From Linnemannia hyalina (Eukaryota > Mortierellomycota > Mortierellomycetes > Mortierellales > Mortierellaceae): 64,000 nucleotides of DNA. This document shows, piece after piece, positions 1 through 9,525 of this stretch. Within the stretch, counting starts at the first letter, position 1. Each line of letters begins with the position of its first letter. The notes below the pieces were generated by a model. The model was not told where the DNA came from. It made no database searches and saw only the letters and a program-made list of their open reading frames with translations. Where the stretch lies: the NCBI GenBank assembly GCA_019671135.1, contig JAHRHY010000026.1:186001-250000 (forward strand), given 5' to 3'. A program made the translations under genes and the position numbers.

Positions 1-425
1 AACGATCGCAGTTCTGGACTGAATTCGATAAGACGCAGAACAAGACTCTCATCCAAAATGTAATCCCGTCGCAACTCTCTCAGTTCCGTACACTTGTCGT
101 TCTCCTCTGACGTCTGCAAAGAATCCGTAATGTCCATCGAATCGGCAAAGAGTTGGTTACCGAGGGCCTTGAGAGAGGTAGGATAAGGACCGGAGAAGGA
201 CCGAATAAACCGACGGTAGCGATGAATAGCTATGTGTGCTGCTGCTTGTGAGAATGCAACATCCTGAAGTGGGGAGGAGATCGTGATCTTGGACCAGAGC
301 ACTGGGGCGAATCCTTCATGCCATGATTTGGAGACACGGACACAGTTGACGAGGTCTGTCTGGGAGAGACGGCCGCTGAGGAGGTCTCGTAGCTCTGGGA
401 TCTTGAGCAGTGCTGTTGATGACAT
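1..425 (-). CDS. F-box protein, N-terminal part (gene runs off the left edge)
   Basis: An open minus-strand frame starts at the ATG at 425-423 and stays open to base 1, giving about 141 residues with no stop. The N-terminus reads LLKIPELRDLLSGRLSQTDL followed by VNCVRVSKSWHEGFAPVLW. This is the fungal F-box pattern: Leu/Pro start, a helix, then C-V-R-V-S-x-x-W and a terminal L-W. F-box proteins bind Skp1 through this helix bundle and present substrates to SCF ubiquitin ligases. The later residues look like the start of a leucine-rich region. The protein is clearly more divergent than the five paralogs to the right. It is transcribed divergently from the gene at 1192. Length, C-terminus and introns cannot be judged because the gene is cut by the window edge. 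Confidence 0.72.
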   Translation of the reverse strand, partial: MSSTALLKIPELRDLLSGRLSQTDLVNCVRVSKSWHEGFAPVLWSKITISSPLQDVAFSQAAAHIAIHRYRRFIRSFSGPYPTSLKALGNQLFADSMDITDSLQTSEENDKCTELRELRRDYILDESLVLRLIEFSPELRS

Positions 426-1191
426 CCTGTCTGCTTTGTTTTCCTGTGAAAGGGTGTGAGTGGGAGGAATTATGGGTGTGAGTGATGTTGTTGAAGGTAA
501 AGAAAAAGTGAGGGAAAAATAAAACGAGAGCGCAATTTAAGCAAGCGCAGGATGGATCTGTGGGAGTAGGCTGTTGAGTGGGGGCGTTCGTTTTGTTGTT
601 TGTTGTGTCATTGAACAAGGGCTGTTGCATTGGCCAAAGAGGGAATATATCTTTGCTCTGTCGTGTGCCAAGATGACAGAGGAGGAGCAGCAGATACGTA
701 ATTAGGACTGAGGGCGAACGCGTACTGCTGGCGACCTGAGAACTGGCTGGTCCACTTTTTCTTTTTTTCCTGAAAAGGAGTACACACGTGACGTCTAGGA
801 ACACTAGCCTTGTGCAAGGGACCCGCGATTCTTATCTCACCACTCAATCAACCGCGCATGACAAAATGCGCCTACACCCCTTTTTGCGTTTTCCCTATGA
901 AAAGTTTCAATGGGCACATAATAAAAAGTAGACGTAACGGTGACAGAGTAACACGGACTCCATTTGCAAAGGGAGTAAATCTAGGGGATATCGGTCTCTC
1001 TTTTTTTGTCCATGTTGATGCATGAATGGTCGCAAAGCCGCATTTCACTTTTTGTTTTTTATTTTCACGTCCAACACACGAACATTATCACACACACCGC
1101 TCCGTCCCTTTTCCCATACATCCTTCTCTTCGCTTATCCATTGCCATTCTCACTTCCTCCACCACCACTATCGTCTCTACCACCATCAGAG
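426..1191. other. Intergenic region between divergent F-box genes
   Basis: No convincing gene is visible. The last ~200 bases before 1192 are pyrimidine-rich, typical of a fungal 5' leader. The part around 1005-1060 resembles the gene-proximal end of the leader cassettes at 2953, 7165 and 9105 (GATGCAT, then a TGGTC/GC core, then a T-rich run). Confidence 0.5.
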
Positions 1192-2589
1192 ATGCAACTC
1201 TCTCCGGATAACCGCTCAAACAACCCCCTCGACCTCACCAAGATCCGAGTCCGGGTTTCCTCCTTCCTCGGCCGCGAGGATCACCTCTCTTGCATTCGTG
1301 TCTGCCGAGATTGGTTCCACGACTTTGCACCGCTAGCTTGGCATACCGTCGATTTTGACAAGGAAGCCGCTGCCTTTAAAAAAGTCCCCCCTGAGGTTCT
1401 CAACAAGTATGGCGGCTTCGTCTCTCAGACCCTCAACATCTCAACATTGAGTCACATCCAAGCCCTCCAGCATGTTAAAGTGAACTCTATCGTGGCCATG
1501 AAAATCCATTTCAACGGGAACTGTCTCTATCGGTCCATGCTGTCAGACCTCCTCCGGCGCTCCCACGGATCCATCACGTCTTTAACTTTCTGGTGCCACC
1601 CGCCAGAACCCAACACGTTTGAAAAGCAGAGGAGCGGAGCCTATCATTACATCCATGTCAATGACATATTCGCCCCTTTTCCTTCCTCGACGGACCCCAG
1701 ATCGAATGCAAGCCTAGGAACTCGATTGAAGTCGCTGTCGCTGACGCACATCTGCCTCACGCGCGAAGGCTTCTCTTCGATACTGCAATACTCTCCGTTG
1801 CTGGATGAGTTGACCCTTGATAGAGTCATGGTCATGTACCACAAGCCTGGCATTCCCCTCTACACAGGATCCGCACTGAGATACCTCTCTGCAGACTTTG
1901 CTCAAGTCTGGTGCAACGATAGCTTGGATCCCTCAGCGCCCTGCCTGCTCCTCCACTTTCCGCTCCTCGAAAAATGGCATCTAACCTCACTGGCCCAACC
2001 CAACAATCGAACAATCGATCTCAAGAACCTGGACTTTTCTTCATGGTGCCCTTTGCTCCAGACTGTCACCTTTGGATCCGACGACACCGACGCCATATCG
2101 GCCTTGCTTCTCAACAATTTCAAGGACTTGAAGTCCTGTACCCTTTCAGCCAAGACCTTGGCAATGTCCACGGCTCTCGGACTGGTCTCCCATATGGACT
2201 CACTGACTACGATCAGGTTCACTGGCGAGGCACAGGAAGCAACATCGATGCAATTGCTCAGTGTGACCATGAAATTGTGCCGCAACCTTCAAGTCCTGTC
2301 TTTCGAGTCCCTTGTCTGCGATGTGGAGACTGTCGAGAAAATCCGGTGGGGGTGTAAAGGTCTGAGAGAGCTGCGGGTCCGATTCCAGGGTCTCGATACC
2401 CCTGAGGACATCGATGGCTGCCTCAAGAAGCTATGTGTTACGACACGATCTGGTGGTATTGGGTCGACCCGACACTTAGACAAGGATACGATCTCGACTC
2501 GAATTGTTCAGCATCTTCTCCAATTCAAGCAGCTAAGGACTGTCTGGCTAGGAACCAAGGATTACGACCTCCATCGCTCATCTGCCTAG
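1192..2589 (+). CDS. F-box/LRR-like protein, paralog 1 (465 aa)
   Basis: Single-exon gene. The frame is open from 1006, but the 62 upstream residues are low-complexity leader. The ATG at 1192 aligns with the starts of the paralogs, so I chose it. Residues ~12-60 form a degenerate F-box (N-P-L-D-L-T-K-I-R-x-R-V-S-S-F-L, then S-C-I-R-V-C-R-D-W-F and H-T-V-D-F). The rest is a leucine-rich region ending in a strongly conserved tail (LRTVWLGTKDY). Expected role: Skp1-binding substrate receptor of an SCF ubiquitin ligase; the substrate is unknown. From about residue 80 onward it is nearly identical to the inverted copy at 9526-10923, while the first 80 residues differ (see findings). A TA-flanked inverted-repeat element lies 111 bases after the stop. 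Confidence 0.85.
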   Translation: MQLSPDNRSNNPLDLTKIRVRVSSFLGREDHLSCIRVCRDWFHDFAPLAWHTVDFDKEAAAFKKVPPEVLNKYGGFVSQTLNISTLSHIQALQHVKVNSIVAMKIHFNGNCLYRSMLSDLLRRSHGSITSLTFWCHPPEPNTFEKQRSGAYHYIHVNDIFAPFPSSTDPRSNASLGTRLKSLSLTHICLTREGFSSILQYSPLLDELTLDRVMVMYHKPGIPLYTGSALRYLSADFAQVWCNDSLDPSAPCLLLHFPLLEKWHLTSLAQPNNRTIDLKNLDFSSWCPLLQTVTFGSDDTDAISALLLNNFKDLKSCTLSAKTLAMSTALGLVSHMDSLTTIRFTGEAQEATSMQLLSVTMKLCRNLQVLSFESLVCDVETVEKIRWGCKGLRELRVRFQGLDTPEDIDGCLKKLCVTTRSGGIGSTRHLDKDTISTRIVQHLLQFKQLRTVWLGTKDYDLHRSSA

Positions 2590-2700
2590 TGCACGTCCAT
2601 CATTTCATTCCCTCTCTCAGTCTCTCCTTTGTATGCACATACTTCTTTTTGCCGCAGTCGGCGGACTTCTTTTTTCCTTTTTTCGTTTTATTGACGATTA

Positions 2701-2910
2701 TCCGTCAGGCCAGGACCATATATGTGATATCTTCTTTTATTATAAAAAATGCCAAAATCGAGAAACTAAAACGCGTGCAAAGAGAAAATAAGTTCTGCGA
2801 TGGCACCTGATCTGTCCCTCGTCTTCTAGAAGGAGCCAGGGCGTAGAGAAAAACGAAAAGGGTGGGGAAAAAAAACCTAGGGCGGGACATATATGGTCCT
2901 GGCCCTCGGA
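2701..2910. mobile_element. 210-bp MITE-like element with TA flanks
   Basis: The two ends are inverted copies. The left end (2701-2725) begins TCCGTCA and the right end, read in reverse from 2910, begins TCCGAG; both continue into GGCCAGGACCATATATGT with one base of length difference. TA dinucleotides flank the element at 2699-2700 and 2911-2912, as expected for a Tc1/mariner-type target-site duplication. The interior is AT-rich and has no coding capacity. It is probably a non-autonomous element inserted just downstream of F-box paralog 1. Confidence 0.62.
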
Positions 2911-2952
2911 TAATAAGCTTGAGCCTTCAAGCATTCGGCTCTGCCAGATACA

Positions 2953-3300
2953 TCGCGTTCGTTTTTTTTGAGTATTTTTTCGCCGATCTTCCCTTTTCCC
3001 TAGAAATAAACTAAGAGAGGAAAAATGTATGGTTCCGCCTGCCAGGCGCCATTAATTGCATGGTTAAGAGAACCATTGAAGAAAGATGGAATAATTTCTT
3101 TAGTCAATGGCACCATGCCACTAAGCAAGGCAGAGGGGCTCAAAAAAAGAATGCGCAAGGCGTTGCTCGAGGGCGGTTGCACAGTGAATCAGACCCGAAT
3201 TGCAAAAGGGATAAATTACGTTCTCGATCTTGCCTTCCCTTTTTCCCTGCATAATGCATCCATCAGTGGTCATTGCTAAGCTGTACTTTATTTTTGCCTT
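2953..3300 (+). repeat. F-box leader cassette, copy 1
   Basis: Upstream block of the gene at 3432. It is shared in the same relative orientation with 9105-9420 (upstream of the 7596-8993 gene) and 7165-7498 (upstream of the decayed copy). Shared landmarks in order: GCGTTC, GAAATAAACT-(A/G)-AGAG, an open segment encoding SLVNGTMPLSKAEGLK, GGTTGCACAG, and GGTCATTGCTAAGC followed by a T-rich run. It probably contains promoter and 5' UTR. In this copy the short frame starts with an ATG at 3025. Confidence 0.65.
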
Positions 3301-3431
3301 CCGTTCTTTTTTCATTCAACACACAACACTCACACACGTCACATATTCCTTTTGTCATACATCTTTCTTCCTTTCTTATCTTGCCTTCACACTCCCTCCA
3401 TCACAACTGTTCATTTCTTCCCTCAACGAGA

Positions 3432-4835
3432 ATGCAACTCGCTCAGAATAGCCCCTTCGACCTCTCTGAGGTCCGAACCCGTATAGCCTCCTTCCTCGGC
3501 CGCAAGGACTGCCTCTCCTGCATCCGTGTCTCTCGAGCATGGTTCCAAGACTTTGCTCCCGCTGTCTGGCACACTGTCGACTTCGCCAAGGACGCCACCG
3601 CCTTTGCAAAAGTCACCCCAGAGATCCTCGAAAAGTATGGTGGTTTCATCTCCGAGGCGCTCAACACTTCTTCGGTAGACCATCTCCAACTACTCCAGCA
3701 CTCCAAGGTGAACAGACTCGAGGTTATCAAAAGCCAACTTGTCCACTCCTGTATGCACCACCTGATGTTGGCCGACACTGTTCGTCGCAGCCAAGAGTCC
3801 TTGCAGTCCCTAGATATCCAATCCAATGCACCTAATCCGGACACCCTTGAAGAGCAACGATATCACGGCCGGCACTACTTGCTCTCTATGGATGCGATAT
3901 CGTCCTCTGTCCCCCCTTTGCCTCTAGGAAATGGAACAGGACATGGAGGAGGGGGTCTGAGGAAATTGAAACTCTCATACATCAACATCACCCGAGAGAC
4001 CTTTTCTGACTTCTTGCGACGCTGTCCCGGTCTTCAGGAATTGGATCTTCACCACGTCTTATTTCTGAACCACAAGCCTTCGATCTCCCTCTTTACAGGA
4101 TCCAAGCTCAGACGCCTTGTCGCTTCATTCTCTCAGGTCTGGAAGGTGGATCCGAATGACAGGTCTGCCCCATCCCTGTTAGCCCACTTTCCCCTACTGA
4201 AAGAATGGCGCATAACCTCATTGACTCAACCAACCGACACCTCGCTCGTTGCCATTCGCGAAGAGATCACCAGGTGCTGCCCTCTCCTCAACCACATCGA
4301 ATTTAACGACGGCGATTCTGCCATGGCCTCTTATCTCCTCGCCAATACATTCGCAGGCTTAGAGTCCTGCTACCTCGTTGACACAATCATCGACTCGTCA
4401 ACAGTACTTGGACTGGTTACTCATCGAAACTCGCTCACCTCGGTCTCGGTCATGGCCACAAGTATCGTCGATGTCGATTACCGACCCACGACAGTAGATT
4501 GGCTTTACATGATCCCAAGGTTTTGTCAACACCTTCAGGTTCTCGACTTGGACTCTTATCTCTTAGAGATAGACGAAATCGAAGGTCACGAGTGGGTTTG
4601 CGAGGGTCTACAGGAGCTGAGGGTTCAATTCAAGGGTCTCAATACCCCTCAGGATATTGATGGCTCTCTCAAGAAGCTGTGTGATATGAGACGATCTGAT
4701 GGTATTGCCTTGATCCGACCCATGGGCAAGGATACGATCTCGACTCGGGTTGTTCAACATCTTCTTCAATTCAAGCAACTGAGGACTGTCTGGCTAGGAA
4801 CCGAGGATTACTACATCCCTCGCACATCTGCCTAG
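3432..4835 (+). CDS. F-box/LRR-like protein, paralog 2 (467 aa)
   Basis: Single exon. The ATG at 3432 (MQLAQNSPFDLSEVRTRIAS) was chosen over the in-frame ATG at 3273 because it matches paralog starts and follows a pyrimidine-rich leader. F-box at residues ~8-56 (S-C-I-R-V-S-R-A-W-F-Q-D-F, ending V-W-H-T-V-D-F), then leucine-rich segments and the shared C-terminal LRTVWLGTEDYYIPRTSA. The middle is much more divergent from paralogs 1, 4 and 5 than they are from one another, so this copy has escaped recent homogenisation. It contains a Gly-rich insertion near residue 175 (G-N-G-T-G-H-G-G-G-G). Predicted SCF substrate receptor; substrate unknown. It has its own copy of the leader cassette. Confidence 0.85.
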   Translation: MQLAQNSPFDLSEVRTRIASFLGRKDCLSCIRVSRAWFQDFAPAVWHTVDFAKDATAFAKVTPEILEKYGGFISEALNTSSVDHLQLLQHSKVNRLEVIKSQLVHSCMHHLMLADTVRRSQESLQSLDIQSNAPNPDTLEEQRYHGRHYLLSMDAISSSVPPLPLGNGTGHGGGGLRKLKLSYINITRETFSDFLRRCPGLQELDLHHVLFLNHKPSISLFTGSKLRRLVASFSQVWKVDPNDRSAPSLLAHFPLLKEWRITSLTQPTDTSLVAIREEITRCCPLLNHIEFNDGDSAMASYLLANTFAGLESCYLVDTIIDSSTVLGLVTHRNSLTSVSVMATSIVDVDYRPTTVDWLYMIPRFCQHLQVLDLDSYLLEIDEIEGHEWVCEGLQELRVQFKGLNTPQDIDGSLKKLCDMRRSDGIALIRPMGKDTISTRVVQHLLQFKQLRTVWLGTEDYYIPRTSA

Positions 4836-5648
4836 TGCGCGTCCATCTTTTCATTCCCCCTCGTGATTCTCTGATACAGAAGCACTTTTTTTTGTCACCC
4901 GTCAATATCGAACATGTTTTTTCTTCTTTTGCTGTTTTAAAAATAAATGATATAAAGATACGCATGCATTCTTTTTTACAGACTTCAAGGATTTCTTTCT
5001 TGCTCCAGTTGTCCAGACATTATCGTTCCATGGATGAGAAGCTCTTCGAACTCGAGCATTGACGGCGGAGATGGAAACGAAACTGGCCTTCCAGGATTGG
5101 GAGACCCGAAACACCGGCCATTAGCCAGGTCAAGTTAGTTGAGGAAGGGGTGTTGCGTTTTTTTCCCCGAGCCTACATTGGGAGAGATCGCCGAACAAAG
5201 TCGCGTCGCGTCCCTACTTTCTCGGTCCTTATTCCTGCATGCCGAGATGATAGTGAAGTTTGTGTTTGTGAGTTTGAAACGCGACGCGGGGAGGGCGAAG
5301 GCGAAAGGGGAAAAAAAAGGCCGCCCTTGGTGACGTGCACATGCTTTCAAGAAGTCGTACAAAAAGCGCTTTCATGCCAAAGAGGGTGTGCCCAAACTTT
5401 CTTTCCCGTTGAACTCCCCTACCCTCAATTTTCTTCGTTGTTTTTTTTGGTTCCTGCCTCGTGTTCGCTGTTGGGATACGGGGTTGCGTTCGCATTTTGT
5501 CCTACTTCGTTCTTTCCTTCATTACTTCGTCCTGTTTCTTTGTTCGAGTTCACGTCTGCAAATGGTAGGCTTTATTATTGCCACAGTTTGTCTACAAACA
5601 CAGAAACCCATAAACATGGCGGCAAAAGAGCGCGTTGGTCGAATACAT
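4836..5648. other. Intergenic region between convergent F-box gene and pseudogene
   Basis: This stretch contains the 3' side of the 3432-4835 gene and the 3' side of the minus-strand pseudogene. I see no supported gene or repeat in it. The open frames here have no family resemblance and are T- or A-rich shadows. Confidence 0.45.
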
Positions 5649-7033
5649 CTAAGCGCTCGATGGAGGTAGGTAGTAATCCTTGGTCCCAAGCCAGGCAGTC
5701 CTTAGTTTCTTGAATTAAAGAAAATGATATGCACCCCACATTGGGAACGTATCCTTCACCATGGATCGAGCCACCACAACACCACCAGCTTTTCTCAACC
5801 CACACAACTCCTTGAAAACGCCCATCAATCCCCTGAGGGGTATCTAGACCCTTGGACCTCATCTTCAATTCCCTCCGATCCCGACACTACCACACGCACT
5901 TGTCCACATCACACGCCAGGCCTTCAAAAGAAAAGAGTTGCAAGTGGCCACACAGATTCATGATTATGTAGACCCATTGCAACGATGTCGCGTCATAAAC
6001 CTCGTTGGTGAACGTGATGGAGGTGAGGGTCTCCTGGTGGAGAGATCAAACCAGGTGCCATGGACGAGGATAGGTTCTTTGCGAGGAAGGTACAAGATTC
6101 TAGTGCTTCAAAGGAGTTGAGGAAGAGGTGTGGCCATGACACACTCGAAGCTTGCGGTTGCAAAGGTGGCCATTCAGAAAAGTCGACTTGAGGAGGAGTG
6201 ATGTCGCGACCCAACGCGCTAGTTGAGTCGACCATGTGATGTACCATATCTTGAGGAGTGAGAAATGAAGCAAGAGACAAGGCGCTGAGGGATCTTCTTC
6301 GTCATGGCACCAGACTTGAGCAACCGATACCGAGAGTTATCGCAGTTTAGACCCAGTGTAGAGGGTCACAGAGATAATGTGGCAAATGAACATGACACGG
6401 GAAAGCTTCAAATCGTTGACTAGTCGAGCATTGGAGCAAAGCAGAGAAACCCTCGCGTGTGATGCAGACACGATTGAGTGACAATGGTTCTGAGGCACCG
6501 TCCTTGGTTTGATATCGGCCCTTTGTCCTGGTGAAGGAGGAAATTGCTCAAAACACATCATTGACGTGCATGTAGTTATTTGCCCCGTTTCCGCTGCTCC
6601 TCAAAAGTATCAGGAACGTGCGAGTCACTCCAAATACTAAGATCCCTAATAGACCCCACTACACACGCAACATAAGATCCGACAACAACTCTCGATAAAC
6701 CCAACTTCTCGGAGGAAAAAAAAACATCCATGATCCTGACAGAGTCCACTCTTGAGTGCTGGAGGGTCGAAAGACGCTCGGGGACCCTCGACATTGAGGG
6801 TTTGGGTGATGAATCCTCCATAATTTTCGAGAACTTCCGGGGTGACGGCAGTAAAGGCAGCGGCATCCTTTCCAAAATCGAGGGTGTGCCTGACAGAAGG
6901 TACAAGGTCGTGGAACCCGTCTTGGGAGAGGAGGGACAGTCCTTGCGGTTGAGGAAGGTGCCGACACGGGTGCGGATCTCTGGAAGGTCGAGGGGGGGTC
7001 TGGATGGTTATTAATAGTTGGGACGAGATACAT
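5649..7033 (-). pseudogene. Decayed F-box paralog 3
   Basis: The whole length can be aligned to the paralogs only by switching frames. The start ATG is at 7033-7031, followed by N-N-H-P-D-P-P. F-box pieces F-H-D-L-V-P-S-V-R-H-T-L-D-F and A-V-T-P-E-V-L-E-N-Y-G-G-F lie in a second frame. The middle keeps V-T-L-Y-T-G-S-K-L-R and L-N-S-F-E-A-L-E-S-C-T. The C-terminus near 5649-5700 reads L-R-T-A-W-L-G-T-K-D-Y-Y, preceded by a stop. Multiple frameshifts and in-frame stops make it non-functional. Its length (1,385 bases) matches an intact copy, so decay was by small indels rather than truncation. Its leader cassette (7165-7498) is still recognisable. Confidence 0.85.
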
Positions 7034-7595
7034 CCTGGATGGTGGGACGGACGATAGTAGTGGAGAGAAAGATTGTACGAAGCAAGGGAAGAGGTGAGGT
7101 TTAAGGGTGTTGTGTATTGGAAAAAATAAATAAATGGCAAGTGGGCACAAAGGGTGAGAGACAAAGAAAAAAGAGTGTGGCTTAGCAATGACCAAGCGTC
7201 ACCATCAATGGATGCCAAAAAAAAATGAAGGCAAGATCTAGAAATGATTTGTCCCTATTGCAATTCGGGTCCGTTACACTGTGCAACCACCTTCGTACAA
7301 CGCCTTGCGCCTTGTTCCTTTAAGCCCCTCTGCCTTGCTTGGTGGCATGGTACCATTGATCAAAGAAATTATTTCATCTTTCTTCGATGGTCTTCTTAAC
7401 CATGCAATTATCCGAACCAAGAATTTTGTCTCTCAGTTTATTTCTTCGGAAAATGAAGATCGAAAAAACTGCTCATAAATAAAATGAACGCGACGTGACC
7501 GACACGAGAAAAACGAATTTGGCGACTGTGACAAAAAAAAAGGGTGTGTGAGCGAAGGAGAGAGAGCCAGCGGGAATCAAAAAGGTGGACATGCA
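7034..7595. other. Intergenic: pseudogene leader and 3' side of paralog 4
   Basis: Apart from leader cassette copy 2 nothing else is visible. About 100 bases at the right are the 3' flank of the minus-strand F-box gene ending at 7596. Confidence 0.4.
7165..7498 (-). repeat. F-box leader cassette, copy 2 (upstream of the pseudogene)
   Basis: Reverse-strand copy of the block at 2953-3300. On the minus strand it keeps GAAATAAACTGAGAG, the open segment encoding SLINGTMPPSKAEGLK, GGTTGCACAGTG and GGTCATTGCTAAGC. The short frame ends in TAA directly after G-C-T-V. No in-frame ATG precedes it at the position used in copies 1 and 3, but the internal ATG of G-T-M-P is kept. Confidence 0.62.
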
Positions 7596-8993
7596 CTAAG
7601 CCGATGAGCGAGGGATGTAGTAATCCTTGGTTCCTAGCCAGACAGTCCTCAGTTTCGTGAATTGAAGAAGATGCTGAACAACCCGAATCGAGATCGTATC
7701 CTTGTTCATGGGTCGGGTGGAAGCAATACCACAAGATCGTGTTGTAACACACAGCTTCTTGAGACAGTCATCTATGTCCTCAGGGGTATCGAGGCCCTGG
7801 AATCGGATCCGCAGCTCTCTCAGACCTTTACACCCCCACCGGATTTTCTCGACAGTCTCCACATCGCAGACAAGGGACTCGAAAGACAGGACTTGAAGGT
7901 TGCGGCACAATTTCACGATCACACTGAGTAATTGCATCGATGTTACTTCATGTACCTCGCCAGTGAACCTGATCGTAGTCAGTGAGTCCAAATGGGAGAC
8001 CAGTCCGAGAGCCGTGGACATTGCCAAGGTCTTGGCTGAAAGGGTACAGGACTTCAAGTCCTTGAAATTGTTGAGAAGCAAGGCCGATATGCCCTCGGTG
8101 TCGTCGGATCCAAAGGTGACAGTCTGGAGCAAAGGGCACCATGAAGAAAAATCCAGGTTTTTGAGATCGATTGCTCGATTGTTGGGTTGGGCCAGTAAGG
8201 CTAAATGCCATTTTTCGAGGAGCGGAAAGTGAAGGAGCAGAGATGGCGCAGGCGAAGCCCAGCTATCGTTGCACCAGACTTGAGAAAAGTCAGCAGAGAG
8301 GTATCTCAGTGCGGATCCTGTGTAGAGGGGAATGCCAGGCTTGTGGTGTATGACTGTGACTCTCTCAAGGGTCAACTCATCCAACAACGGAGAGTATTGC
8401 AGTATCGAAGAGAAGCCTTCGCGCGTGAGGCAGGTGTGCGTTAGCGACAGCGACTTCAATCGAGTTCCTAGGCTTCCATTCGATCTGGGATCCGTCGAAG
8501 AAGGAAGAGGCGCGAATATGTCGTTGACATGCATGTAGTGATAGGCCTCGCTCCTCTGCTTTTCAAACGTGTTGGGTTCTGGCGGATGGCACCAGAAAGT
8601 CAAGGACGTAATGGATCCGTGGGAGCGCCGGAGGAGGTCTGACAGCATGGACCGGTAGAGCCAGTTTCCGAGGAGATGGATCCTCATGGCCGCGATTGAG
8701 TTCACTTTAACATGCTGGAGGGCTTGGATATGACCCAATGCTGAGATGTTGAGGGTCTGAGAGATGAAGCCGCCATACTTGTCGAGGACCTGGGGAGTGA
8801 CTTTTGCAAAGGCAGCGGCGTGCTTGTCGAAATCGATGGTGTGCCAAACTAGCGGTGCAAAGTCGTGGAACCATGCTCGAGAGACACGGATGCAGGAGAG
8901 GCAGTCCTTGTGGCCGAGGAAGGAGGCTATACGGGTTCGGACCTCGGAGAGGTCGAGGGGGCTGTTCGGAGGGTCGATTTGAGCGATTTGCAT
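7596..8993 (-). CDS. F-box/LRR-like protein, paralog 4 (465 aa)
   Basis: Single exon on the minus strand. The start at 8993-8991 (MQIAQIDPPNSPLDLSEVRT) matches the paralogs; the frame stays open to 9167 through leader sequence only. F-box at residues ~13-60 (S-C-I-R-V-S-R-A-W-F-H-D-F-A-P-L-V-W-H-T-I-D-F). Leucine-rich remainder with the shared end LRTVWLGTKDYYIPRSSA. The N-terminal stretch D-F-D-K-H-A-A-A-F through K-Y-G-G-F-I-S-Q-T-L-N-I is also found in paralog 5, whose remainder instead matches paralog 1. It sits between two other minus-strand family members and has a leader cassette at 9105-9420. Predicted SCF substrate receptor. Confidence 0.86.
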   Translation of the reverse strand: MQIAQIDPPNSPLDLSEVRTRIASFLGHKDCLSCIRVSRAWFHDFAPLVWHTIDFDKHAAAFAKVTPQVLDKYGGFISQTLNISALGHIQALQHVKVNSIAAMRIHLLGNWLYRSMLSDLLRRSHGSITSLTFWCHPPEPNTFEKQRSEAYHYMHVNDIFAPLPSSTDPRSNGSLGTRLKSLSLTHTCLTREGFSSILQYSPLLDELTLERVTVIHHKPGIPLYTGSALRYLSADFSQVWCNDSWASPAPSLLLHFPLLEKWHLALLAQPNNRAIDLKNLDFSSWCPLLQTVTFGSDDTEGISALLLNNFKDLKSCTLSAKTLAMSTALGLVSHLDSLTTIRFTGEVHEVTSMQLLSVIVKLCRNLQVLSFESLVCDVETVEKIRWGCKGLRELRIRFQGLDTPEDIDDCLKKLCVTTRSCGIASTRPMNKDTISIRVVQHLLQFTKLRTVWLGTKDYYIPRSSA

Positions 8994-9525
8994 TCTCGCC
9001 GAGAAGTTGTGATGGAGGGAGTGAGAGGGCAAGTTACGAAGTGGAGAAAGATGTATGACAAAAGGAAGAAGTGACGTGTGTGATTGTGGTATGTTGAACA
9101 AAAAGGAAAAGTGCGGCTTAGCAATGGCTGCCGATGAATGCATTGCGCAGGAAAAAAAGGAAGGCATCGAGAATTACTCTGTGCAACCGTCCTCGAGCAA
9201 CGCCTTGAGCCTTCTTCTTTTGAGCCCCTCTGCCTTGCTTAGTGGCATGGTACCATTGACCAATGAAACTCTACCATCTTTCTTCAATAGTCTGGCACCT
9301 GGCAGGTACATATCATCACTCTTCAAGCGGAACCATGAATTTTCCTCTCTCAGTTTATTTCTAGGGGAAAGGGACGATCTGCGAAATAATGCTCGCAATA
9401 AAAGCGAACGCCATGTCGTCAGCAAAACGAAGAAAGGAAATAAAGTTAGTCTGCCGACTGAAGCGAAAAGAAGTGTGTGCACGCAAAGGAGAGACTGAGA
9501 TAGGGAATGAAAAAATGGACGTACA
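8994..9525. other. Intergenic between paralogs 4 and 5
   Basis: Holds leader cassette copy 3 and the short 3' flank of the minus-strand gene ending at 9526. No further gene is supported. Confidence 0.4.
9105..9420 (-). repeat. F-box leader cassette, copy 3
   Basis: Minus-strand copy lying directly upstream of the gene that starts at 8993. It holds AGAAATAAACTGAGAGAG and a short ATG-initiated frame that reads MYLPGARLLKKDG, then SLVNGTMPLSKAEGLK, and terminates with TAA after G-C-T-E. It ends with CCATTGCTAAGCCGC and a T-rich run. Of the three copies this one encodes the cleanest short ORF (about 46 codons). Confidence 0.65.

Noticed and set aside
1902..2285. 127-codon antisense frame inside F-box paralog 1, identical to the frame at 9830-10213
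   Set aside because: It is conserved only because the sense genes are nearly identical there; paralog 4 shows the expected codon-driven differences and no own start signals.
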